In this document: positions 51,468 through 62,146 of the stretch, piece by piece
Layout of the letters: every line of letters begins with the position of its first letter
How positions within the stretch are numbered: position 1 is the stretch's first letter
Assembly (NCBI GenBank): GCA_948567375.1
Contig: OX419756.1
Location: 74,812,552-74,876,551, forward strand
Length of the DNA stretch: 64,000 bases
Direction: 5' to 3'
Origin: Lunularia cruciata
Taxonomy: Eukaryota; Streptophyta; Marchantiopsida; Lunulariales; Lunulariaceae
Notes under the pieces: generated by a model
The model's input: only the letters and a program-made list of their open reading frames with translations
Database searches by the model: none
What the model was told of the DNA's origin: nothing
Position numbers and translations under genes: made by a program

Positions 51468-51849
51468 ACCAAAGCCAAAGCTCATGCTGGGCATTCGGAG
51501 TTTTCCCTCATTCAAGTGTCCAATGTGAGTTTCCATTCTCCTATTTCTTTCCTCGGATTTGGTCTTTTACATTGGTATCAGAGCAGGAATGGGATGGATG
51601 GAATTTATGGACCACCAAATCCACTTCCGCCAAACCATTGGGACTTTCATGTCCAGATATTACCAAAGCATTGTTTCACACAATTCATCACCTTGCGCTT
51701 TGGGCAGGATTTTCTACATATGATCATTGTGTCAGAGGAACCCTTGATACTTCTAGTTGTAACTTATGGAGAACGGTGGACGTGTTGTATCTATGTGTTA
51801 ATCAACTAGATAAATTGAGGATAGTGGAATAGAGTAGTAGCGATGGTGG

Positions 51850-52795
51850 CAATATGGGATGTTATCCTTGCAATACAATAACAAATTGAGCATCTTACTT
51901 GATTGTTGGATGAACAAGACCAGCAACGACGAGAACAAATAGACAGGGCACCAATTCAAGATGGAAAAGATTGCATTCAATTTCCAAAACCCAAGGTGTT
52001 TGAAGGCAAGAATCTTCCAAACACAGTGGAGAATTTTGTGTTTGATTGCGAACGTTACTTTGAAGCCACCAATCTTCAAGATGAGTGGAAACAAATTCTC
52101 TTGGCTTCTAGCCGACTGGATGGTGTGGCAAAACTTTGGTAGCGATTTCAAGAAGAAAGAGCTGAACAACAAATGGTTACACCAATTTTGACATAGGCAG
52201 AATTAAAGATCCAATACTTGGTCAATTTCAAACTATAAATGCTCCCCGAGCCGCACGAGATAAATTAGCGGAGTTGAGGCAGATTGGCTCAATGAGAAGC
52301 TACATCACACAATTTCAAAACATCATCATGCAAATTCCAAATATCCAAGAAGGTGAAGTCCTGGATCGATTTGTGCGAGGATTGAAGTCACAAACCAAAT
52401 TGGAGGTGACCATGTGGGAGCCACAAAATGTAGAAGAAGCCATGCAATTGGCTGAGCATTTTGATTCCTTGGTTTTGACAAGTTGGTCTTGACCTTGACC
52501 TACACAAAGTCTACCAGTACACTATGCACAAGTGGAAGAACCGGTACCAATGGAGATTGATGCTATCCAACAAAGACCACTTGGCACAACAGATAGAGAA
52601 AGATTATGACAAAATGGAGATTGCTTTTATTTTCACCAAGTTGGACATCGCATTGCTGAATGTCCACTTAGGAATGGGTGACCTCGACAAGTTGCCCAGA
52701 TAGAGTTTGTGGAACAGAATAATCAGGGAAATAAAGAATCCCAATAGGAGATTTTGAGCCGCCTACTGGGAGCTTGATTAGTTCCAATGGGATTG
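51850..52795 (+). pseudogene. gag of copy E
   Basis: The gag domain is readable: FPKPKVFEGKNLPNTVENF near 51980, YFEATNLQDEWKQILLASS near 52060, MRSYITQFQNIIMQIP at 52290 and an EAMQLAEHFDSL end at 52440. The zinc knuckle near 52625 reads CFYFHQVGHRIAEC, with the second Cys replaced by Phe. At least one frameshift (near 52140-52270) and several stops disable it. Copy F interrupts the frame at 52796 just after the knuckle; the sequence resumes at 57442. Confidence 0.8.
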
Positions 52796-53328
52796 TGTAA
52801 TACCAAGGGTTAGCCATATGATCTAGATGTGAAATTTGGTTTGGTAACATCTAGAATGATGTTATACATGATGGTCAAAATAGATCAGATAGAAGTATCA
52901 CCAAAAGAGTACTTCTACTAATAGGGCAGAAACCGAAATAGACTTGAGAACCTTAGAACCAATAGCTAGACATATGATTTAAAGGTGAGAATTGGTTTGG
53001 TAACATCTAGAAGGATGTTACACATGATGGACTAAACAGATCAGAAAGAGGTATCACCAAAAGGGGACTTCTACTAATAGAGTAGGAACCGAAATATGCT
53101 TGAAATCTTTGAAGGCAATTTTGGAGGCCTAAACGGATGAATTAGGCCTTGAAAATGTGCAGATTCCTCCCCCCCCCCCAATGGAGGAAAGGCTGGCCTT
53201 CCCTCCCCCCTGGTTTGTCTCGTCGAGAGCTTTCCAACGGTACCTTACTCATGTGATTCTAAGATTCCTACAAGAAGATTCCTGGCTCAATAAGGAAGCA
53301 GAGAAGCGAGGGAAGGAAGAAGAATAAT

Positions 53329-56300
53329 GTGCAAAGATCCAAAAAGGCAACCTCACAATTGATTGTCGTGAATGGAATCCTAGAAGGTAATCAAGTGAGA
53401 GTATTAATAGACCCGGGAGCAACAAAGAATTTCTTGTCTCGCTCTGTTGCAATCAGATTGGGAATGGATCTAGAGAGAGATGGAAGTGAAGAAGTAGAGT
53501 TACCAAATAGGCAAACAGAGAGGATTGAATCATTACCTAGACGGGTAACCCTCTATGTAGGAGAATATCAGGAAGCAATTGAGTGGCGAGTGATATAGTT
53601 AGCCTGTTATGATGCAATTTTAGGCATGCCATGGATGGAGCAGTACAACCTAATGGTGGATTGGAGGAAGAAAGTAGTGAGAACCCACCAATGGTCAATC
53701 ATTGGGGTTAAAGAAAAATCACACATGCAGAAACTGCCTCTATATGTCGTAGGGACGACAACTATCTGTAAGACCGATAGATGTTTTCTGGGTCTAATAA
53801 GAGAAGTCTAGAGTGCACAACTCGCTGGACAAATTACTGAGAAATTGAAGGATGTGGTGGATGAGTTTCAAGATGTCTTTCCCGATGATCTACCCTCAGG
53901 ATTACCACCTAAAAGGCGAGTAGATCACAAAATAGAGACACTCCCGGGGAAGACACCTCCTTGTAAGGCCCCATATCGCCTATCACCTCATGAGTTGGAG
54001 GAGTGTAAGACTCAAATTGAGGAGATGCTACAAAAAGGGTTCATCCAACCTAGCGTATCACCATATGGGGCCCCTGTCTTGTTTGTGAAGAAGAAGGATG
54101 GTACAATGCGCATGTGCATTGACTATCGGGGTCTCAATCAGCAAACAGTGAAGAACAAATACCCCTTACCTCGCATGGATGACCTGTTTGATCAACTCCA
54201 TGGAGCGAGATACTTCACCAAACTGAACTTGCGGAGCGGTTACAATCAAATCCGAATTGCAGAGGAGGATGTGTACAAAACTGCCTTTTGAACCAGGTAT
54301 GGCCACTTTGAGTATCTTGTGATGCCTTTTGGCCTCACCAATGCGCCTGCCACTTTCATGAGCCTAATGAATGACATATTTCGTCCATACTTGGATAAGT
54401 CTGTTATCGTCTTCTTGGATGATATCTTAGTATATAGTAGCACGATCACAGAACACAAACAACATCTACAAGAGGTCCTCCAGATTCTAAGACAGAATCA
54501 GTTGTGCGCCAAAATCTCAAAGTGTGAGTTTGGCAAGTCTGAAGTAGACTACTTAGGGCATAGAGTAAGTGCAGAGGGCATTCAAGTATTGATAGATAAA
54601 ATAGAGGTCATTCAAAAATGGAGTGCCTCAGAAGATCAGACTCAACTTAAGAGCTTCTTGGGGTTGACGGGATTCTATCGTAGATTTGTCAAGGACTTCT
54701 CCAAGGTTGCACAGCCTTTAACGGCACTACTTGGCAAGGGGAAGAAGTGGACATGGGGAACTGCACAAGAGTTGGCCTTTCAAGAATTGAAGGCCGCCTT
54801 GCTACATGCACCAATCTTGAAGTGGTATGACCCAAAACGTCCAATCAAGTTGGCTACGGATGCATCAGGTGTAGCAATAGGAGCAGTCCTACAACAAGAG
54901 TGGCATGACGGATGGCATCCAATTGCATATTTCTCTCAAAAGTTGTTACCGGTAGAGCGCAACTACCACACCACAGAACGAGAAGAGCTGGCCATTGTTC
55001 TAGCAACCAAGCATTGGAAGCACTACCTGGGCAAGAAGGCATTTGTAGTAGAGACAGACCACAAACCTCTAGTCTACCTCGAGACGCAGAAGGATCTATC
55101 TCGTTGCCAAATTTGGTGGGCAGAGTGGCGACAATGCTTCAACATGACACTCACCTACGTGGAAGGTAAGAAGCAACTTGCAGATGCGTTCACCCGCATG
55201 CCAATGGCCAACAACTTGGCGGCAGAGGTTAAGATTAACCCTGAATTCTGGCAAGAGATTCTAGCTGCTACAAAAATGGATCCATAGATTGTAGAAGCGC
55301 AAGCGTCCAAAGGTGTCACCAGCACCCAAGGACTCACTTTTCGGGAGGGCCGATTGTGGATCCCAAATGTCCCAGAATTACGCACCACCATTCTAGTGGA
55401 ATGTCATGATTCGGCCATTGCAGCTCATGTCAGAGTGGACAAGACCTTGGAGGCAGTCAAGCGCCATTACTATTGGCCCAAGATGAGCAACGACGTGATG
55501 GACTATGTGCGTAGCTACCTACTTTGTCAACAGAACAAAGCTTCTAATCAAGCTCCTGCAAGGCTCCTTCAACCTCTTCCCACTCCTACCCAACGTTGGG
55601 AACAAGTGAGTATGGATCTCGTCTGTGAATTACCCAAGACCACCTCAGGGTTTGACTCCATTGTGGTCTTTGTGGACCGGCTCAGCAAAATGATTCATGT
55701 ACGCCCTACCACCAAGGAGGTGACCGCTCCACAACTAGCTCAACTATACTTAGATGCAGTCTTTGCTCACCATGGCTTGTCTAGAGTACTCATCACCGAT
55801 AGAGGCACCCAATTCACCAGTTTGTTTTGGCAAACACTCTTTGGTTTCTTCAAAACCAAGTTGGCCATGTCTACAGCTTACCACCCACAAATAGATGGCC
55901 AAACAAAGCGGGCTAATTGCACGATTGAAGACATGTTACGCGGCTTCACCTTAGAAGAGCAAGAGAGGTGGGACACCCTACTACCGTTGGTGGAATTCGC
56001 TTACAACAATTCAGTGAATGCCTCCACCCAGGTCACTCCGTTCTTCCTCATGTATGGTGAGCATCCCTTCACACCTTCTAGCTTGATGAAGATCCGTCCA
56101 GTGACTACCAAGGTTGATGCAGTCAACACATTTGTTTCTAGAATCCAACAAGGTGTGGAGAGCGCCAAGCACAGGTTATAGATTGCGCAAAATCGACAAA
56201 AGCAGTATGCTGATGCACACCGTAGGCACATGGAGTTCAATGTTGGGGATCAAGTGTGGCTATCGACAACCAACCTCACATTAGTTGGATCTTGTAAGCT

Positions 56301-56688
56301 CAGACCTCGTTTTATTGGGCCTTTCTCGATTCTTCGTCGCATCGGCGCCGTGGCCTATCACCTTGAGCTACCACCACACATGAAGATCCATCTAGTGTTC
56401 CATGTCTCCATATTACGCAGATATGCTCCCCAATTAGGCCAAGGTACTTCCACACAAGACATTCGACCTTGTCCGACAGTCATTGATGGCACAGAGGAAT
56501 ATGAAGTGGAGCGGATTCTCCAAAAGTGCATGCGTGGTACTCGCCATCCGCGGGTGGAATATCTAGTACAATGGAAAGGTTACCCCCTCTATGAAGCAAC
56601 TTGGGAACCCGCTGCCAATTTGGCACATGCATCGGTGTTGGTGCAAGCATTTGAGCAACAATTGCACAACGAGGACGTTGCGTCTTAA
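53329..56688 (+). pseudogene. pol of copy F: protease-RT-RNase H-integrase-chromodomain, one frame with five stops
   Basis: A single reading frame of about 1,120 codons is broken only by TAG 53596, TAG 53809, TGA 54289, TAG 55285 and TAG 56179; there is no frameshift. Domains in order: protease (LIDPGAT, 53410); reverse transcriptase ([31 protein letters not shown] at 54409-54426); RNase H (LATDASG near 54850, [12 protein letters not shown] near 55045); integrase (HHCC region near 55400-55545, ITDRGTQF near 55793); and chromodomain (EEYEVERILQ, LVQWKGY, TWEP, 56500-56620). The integrase motif reads DGQTK where the catalytic glutamate is expected, and one zinc-binding Cys is Tyr (SYLLC). It would not be active as it stands. 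Confidence 0.9.
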
Positions 56689-56701
56689 AAGGAGGGAGGT
56701 C

Positions 56702-57441
56702 TATAATACCAAGGGTTAGCCATATGATCTAGATGTGAAATTTGGTTTGGTAACATCTAGAATGATGTTATACATGATGGTCAAAATAGATCAGATAGAA
56801 GTATCACCAAAAGAATACTTCTACTAATAGGGCAGAAACCGAAATAGACTTGAGAACCTTAGAACCAATAGCTAGACATATGATTTAAAGGTGAGAATTG
56901 GTTTGGTAACATCTAGAAGGATGTTACACATGATGGACTAAACAGATCAGAAAGAGGTATCACCAAAAGGGAACTTCTACTAATAGAGTAGGAACCGAAA
57001 TATGCCTGAAATCTTTGAAGGCAATTTCGGAGGCCTAAACGGATGAATTAGGCCCTGAAAATGTGCAGATTCCTCCCCCCCCCCCCCTATGGAGGAGAGG
57101 CTGGCCTTCCCTCCCCCTGGTTTGTCTCGTCGAGAGCTTTCCAACGGTACCTTACTCATGTGATTCTAAGATTCCTACAAGAAGATTCCCTAAAAGATTC
57201 CCTCCGGTCAAAGCTTGTTTGACCAACCAGATAGGACCTAGACTAGACAGGTCACCCATCCAAGTAAGTAATCCAAGGGTGGAGCTTGCTGACATGTCAC
57301 CTATCTGTGTCCCTAATCCTATGGTGGAGCTTCCTTGGATGAGATCCTCTTGTCTATATAATAAAGAGAAGGTGCTCCCTTGGGGCATCAAATGTTTGAG
57401 TGTGCAATCTGTGTTTTCTCTCTTGTCCTCGGAGTATTACA
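56702..57441 (+). repeat. Family B LTR, complete (3' LTR of copy F)
   Basis: The reference LTR of family B. The U3 begins with two imperfect tandem units of about 156 bp, each with GGTTTGGTAACATCTAGAA and a GTAACATC/GATGTTAC-type stem. A run of 13 C follows near 57075, and TATATAATAAAG sits near 57355 as a TATA-like box about 85 bp before the end. Confidence 0.88.
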
Positions 57442-60400
57442 GATTGAAGGCTCGACCTATGCAAGTTTGCTTCACTTGCAAGGTACAATATCTAATTGGG
57501 GTTGTAAAATTTTGGTTGATTTTGGAAGTTCAAAGAATTACATGTCTATGCAAGTAGCACAGACATTTGGTATTCCTATCAAGCCAGTGTTTGGAAGTAG
57601 TTTGATGATGGCGGATGGTAGAAAGGGTTCTACATTCCGCACCTCACATCTTGTTACCTTCAAGATTGGGAAGGAGTATTTGGAGTGTATGAGGTTTGTA
57701 GTGGCACCTCTACACTATGATATCATTATGGGTCTACCTTGGCTTGAACATCATAAGGTTCAATTCGATTGGACCCGACAACAAATTTCCGATTAGGTTG
57801 TCTGGCACCTCCAAGTAAGACGATTGATTAAGAATAGTCAGTCCCAAGATGGGAAGTTTGTTGAGAAGGTAGCGATAGAGTGAATCTATAAGGGAGATGA
57901 GCCCCAAGATGGAAAGTTTGCTAAGAAGGCAACCATGGAGCAAGCTTGGAAGAGAGATGAGTCACTCAAAGGGAAGTTTGTTAATGAAACGGCCATAGAG
58001 CAAGCTTTGGAGGAAGATAAGTCTGTATTCACGATGTGGATCAAGCCAATTGCACAAGAACAATCTAAGGAGGGCCAAGAGCCTCATCAAGCAATGGGTT
58101 GATCGGATAGTTCAAGAGTTTGCAAATGTATTTCCGGATGATCTGCCAAAGGGATTACCCCTCAATCAAGGTATGTCCTTCAAGATCAAGTTATTGCCAA
58201 GGAGTACTCCAATGAGTAGACCAATCTATCGGCTCTCACCAAAGGAGTTGGATGAGTTGCAAACAACACTTATAGAGTTGTTTGAGAAGGATTTCATATG
58301 ACATAGTACCTCTTCTTGGGAAGCATTGGTACTATTTGTTCCAAAGAAGGATGGAGGACTTTGTTTCTATATTGATTATCGGGGACTCAATAAGCAAACC
58401 GTGAAGAATGCATATCCCTTGCCTCAAATTGATGCCTGCTTTATCAACTAAGGGGCACATGCTACTTTTCCAAGCTGGATCTTTGTAGCGGCTATTGGCA
58501 AATTCCTATGGAAGGAGAGGACGTGCAAAAGACTACCTTTCGCACAAGGTATGGACATTTTGAGTGGAGAGTTCTACCTTTCGGACTCACTAATGCTCCA
58601 ACAGTCTTCATGGATCAAATGCATCGGGTGTTGGAGGGACTATTGGATCGGTCCGTGGTGGTGTTCTTAGATGATATCCTAATCTATAGTAGGACAAAGG
58701 CAGAACACATGAATCATGTGCAAGAAGTCCTAAGACGACTACGATAGTGGAAATTTTATTGCAAGAAGTCAAAGTGTGCTTTTTGGCAAAAAGAGGTTAC
58801 CTTCTTGGGTCATAAGATCTCATCAGAGGGGATCAAGATAGAAGAAGAGAAGATCAAGGCCATTATTGATTGGCTTTACCCAAAGGATGCTATAGAAGTA
58901 CGAGCATTCAATGGTTTGGCCAGTTTTTACCGATGATTCATCCATTATTATGCTCACGTGGCTGCACCATTGATTGACCTCTTGGGAAAGAACTCGAGCT
59001 TCTAGTGGACCACCAAGCATGAAGAAGCATTCCAGAAGTTAAAGCATATGGTGTCTTCAAGACCCATTCTTCAACCATATGATCCTCAACTACCTTGTGT
59101 GGTTGATTTTGATGCTTCTAACTTTGCAATTGGAGTTGTGTTGCAACAAGAATTTCCAAATGGACTACATCCTATTTCCTTTGTGTCTCGCCAACTAAAT
59201 ACAATTGAAAGAAATTACTCTGCTCGAGATCGGGAACAACTTGCAATGGTATATGCCACCAAGGTATGGAGGCATTATCTCTTGGAGAAACAAGTGATCA
59301 TGCAAACTGATCACAAGCCATTGTTGCAGACCTTACATTTGGAGCACATGAAGAGTCTGCATCATCGATGGGAAGAGCAACTCCAATTGTTTGACATCAA
59401 ACTTGAGTACAAACTAGGTTGGTTCTATGTCATCCCTGATGCTCTATCATGACGAGTTGATTTGAAGGCCCTTCCTCTCATCACGGTGGCAATTACAACG
59501 GTGTCCATTGACCCTAAGGTCCATAATGAGTTTCAATCAGCTCTACAACAAGACCCTTTCTTCCAAATGGTACACGGTCATATGATAGCATGCGGCAAGG
59601 AGTACAACACCTTCTCCTTCAAGGAAGGCCTTTTATTCCATGCAAACCAGATCTAGGTTCCAGCCAAAGGTGATCTTTGACTTGTGTGCCTTCAAGAAGC
59701 CCATGATTTACCAATAGCTAGTCATATGGGAGTGGACAAGACCTTGGGCACCTTCCAACGCCAATGGTGGTGACCCAATATGACACAAGATGTTCAAGAC
59801 TTTGTCCAATCATGTGAGAGTTGCCAATGTAACAACGCTAGCAACCAGAAGCCGAGTGGACTCCTTCAACCACTCGCCATTCCATCCGCTCACTGGGATC
59901 ATGTGAGCTTGGATCTATTTCACATCCTTGCCAAAGATAAAACAAGGACACACCACAATTGTGGTGTTTGTGGATAAGCTTAGTAAGCAAATCCACCTGG
60001 CACCAACTTGTGATACCGTGGATGCTCCAACCTTAGTGCAAATCTACTTTGACAATGTCTTCAAGCATCATGGGCTGCCATGTGTACTCATCTCTGACTA
60101 TGATCCTTGATTTACTAGAAAGTTTTGGCAAGCACTCTTCCAGATACTCGGCACTAAGCTTGCTTTTTCCACGGCCTATCATCCTCAAACTGATGGACAA
60201 ACCAAATGCGCAAATTGTACATTGGAGGATATGTTGCGAGCCTTTGTCAATGTCCACCATACCAACTAGGATGAATGTCTTGCAGCTGCAAAATTTGCCT
60301 ACAACAATTCCAAACAAGCAAGCACTTGATTTTCTCCCTTCTTTCTCAACTTTGGCCAAGATCCGCTTGTTCCAGATTCTCTTCTTGCTCCCCCTCCCTC

Positions 60401-60990
60401 TCAGGTTCCTCATACTTCCACATTCTTGACCACTATATCCCAATCTCTCCAACAAGCCAAGTCTCACCTCCTTGTTGCTTAGAATCACCAAAAACAATAT
60501 GCATACCACCATCGTCATGATCTCACCTTTGAAGTTGGTGATAAAGTCATGCTATCCTCTAGTAACCTCCTTCTCCCACTTGATACCCAAGTTTGTAAAC
60601 TTGCCCTTAATTGGATAGGACCCTTTGATATCACACACATTATCTCTTCTATTGGTTATCGACTTGCCTTGCCTTGCCTTGTCACATGCGTATCTATCCT
60701 ATCTTTCATGTTTCCAAGTTGAAACCCCTTGTTCCTAACCCCTCTTCCTTTCCCTCTTGAGTCCAACCATCCCCTCTTCTTGTCTCTATCAATGATCATG
60801 AGGAGTACGAAGTTGATCGTATCCTTGCACATTGCCATATTCAACAAGGCCATCGCCAACATACGGAGTACAAGGTCCTTTGGAAAGGATATCCCCTTCA
60901 TGATGCCACATGGGAACCTCTTTCCCACCTCCAAAATGCACAGACGGCCATCAAGGAATTCAAAGCTTCACTGGCGACGAGGACGTCACC
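57442..60990 (+). pseudogene. pol of copy E: protease to chromodomain
   Basis: Protease is at 57442-57800, with VDFGSSKNY near 57515 and GLPWLEHHKVQFDW at the end. A linker of repeated DGKFV-type phrases (57830-58000) precedes reverse transcriptase (58050-58960, FLDDILIYSR near 58666; a 1-base frameshift near 58430). RNase H (59048-59452, DFDASNFAIG, QTDHKPLLQT) and integrase (59690-60400, SCESCQCNNAS zinc region intact, frameshift near 59930) follow. The chromodomain is at 60795-60960 (YEVDRILAHCHIQ, WKGYPLHDATWEP). The integrase glutamate is Lys (DGQTK). Stops include TGA 58299, TAG 58746 and TAG 59003. Non-functional. Confidence 0.85.
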
Positions 60991-61009
60991 AACTAGCGGC
61001 GGGGGAATA

Positions 61010-61432
61010 TGTAACAATAAGGAGTTTAGCGACGAAGTTAGTCGGGCTTACGAAATAGAGAATAAGACAAAATAGCCTAGAATATGATAGAAGCATCTAA
61101 GAAGCTTCTTGGGATGCTTCCCAACTAGTTAACTTGCGCCCTAAGCAAGTAGCTTCTAGAAGGAAGCTTCTAGAAGCTTCTAACTAGTTTAGCTTGCATG
61201 CCAAGTAGGCAGCTTCTAGAAGGAGGCTTCTTGAGAAGCTTCTTGGTTAACTTGGCTTGCACTCCAAGAAAGCGGCTCAAGGAGCTTTCTTGAGAAGCTT
61301 CAAGGGTCTTATATGCTACCTATAAATACCAAAGCCAAAGCTCATGCTAGGCAATCGGACTTTTCCCTCATTCAAGTGTCCCAATGTGAGTTTCCATTCT
61401 CCTATTTCTCTCCTCGGATTTGGTCTTTTACA
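61010..61432 (+). repeat. Family A LTR (3' LTR of copy E)
   Basis: 423 bp from TGTAACAATAAGG to GTCTTTTACA, carrying the same motifs as the 5' LTR: the four-unit heat-shock element at 61163-61180 and the TATA box at 61321. Most differences from the 5' LTR are transitions. Confidence 0.92.
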
Positions 61433-62146
61433 GACACCCTACTCCTGTTGGTGGAATTCGCTTATAACAATTCAATGAATGCATCCACCCAGGTTACTCC
61501 GTTCTTTGTCATGTATGGTGAGCATCCCTTCACACCTTCTAGCTTGATGAAGATCCTTCTGGTGGCTACCAAGGTTGATGCAGTCAACACATTTGTTTCT
61601 AGAATCCAACAAGGTGTGGAGAGTGCCAAGCCTAGATTATAGATTGCACAAAATTGATAGAAGCAGTATGTTGATGCATATTGTAGCCACATGGAGTTCA
61701 ATGTTGGGGATCAAGTGTGGCTATTGACAACCAATCTCACATTAGTTGGACCTTGTAAGCTCATACCTTGTTTTATTGGGCCTTTCTTGATTCTTCGTCG
61801 AGGCGGCATTGTGGCCTATCACCTCAAGCTACCACCATATATGAAGATCCATCCAATGTTCCATGTTTCCCTACTACATAGATATGCTCCTTGATCATGC
61901 TAGTGTCATTCCAGACAAGACATTTGACCTTGTCCAACACTCGTTGATGGCACGGAGGAATACGAAGTGGAGCATATTCTCCAAAAATGCATGCATGGTA
62001 CTTGGCATCCATGGGTGGACTATCTAGTATAGTGGAAAGGTTACTTCCTCTATGAAGCAATCAATGCCCGCTGCAAATTTGACACATACACTAGTGTTGG
62101 TGCAAGCTTTTGAGAAACAATTGCACAAAAAGGACATTGCATCTTA
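61433..62146 (+). pseudogene. Integrase C-terminal part and chromodomain of copy D, part 2
   Basis: The reading resumes exactly where copy E cut it (DTLLLLVEFAYNNSMNASTQVTPFF). TAG 61640 falls at the same codon as TAG 56179 of copy F. A GDQVWL...LVGPCKL block and a chromodomain (EEYEVEHILQKCM near 61955, stop before WKGY) follow. Several stops and a frameshift near 62065 are present. Confidence 0.85.

Larger units (their letters stand above)
52796..57441 (+). mobile_element. Copy F: gag-less family B Ty3/gypsy element inserted in copy E
   Basis: A perfect target duplication GATTG (52791-52795, 57442-57446) flanks the element. The 5' LTR (52796-53282) lacks its last 250 bp or so. The next base already belongs to the segment just before protease, so the LTR end, primer site and all of gag are missing. 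The 3' LTR is complete (56702-57441, 740 bp) behind a polypurine tract AAAAGGAGGGAGG. It is the innermost and so the youngest layer. Confidence 0.92.
51152..61432 (+). mobile_element. Copy E: family A Ty3/gypsy element inserted in the integrase of copy D
   Basis: The 5' LTR is 51152-51571 (420 bp) and the 3' LTR 61010-61432 (423 bp), both TGTAACAATA...TTTTACA. My hand comparison gives about 17 substitutions and two small indels between them. The target duplication is GACAT/GACAC (51147-51151, 61433-61437; one transition). The primer site TGGTATCAGAGC is at 51573-51584 and the polypurine tract GCGGCGGGGGAATA precedes 61010. Its own length without copy F is about 5.6 kb. Confidence 0.93.
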
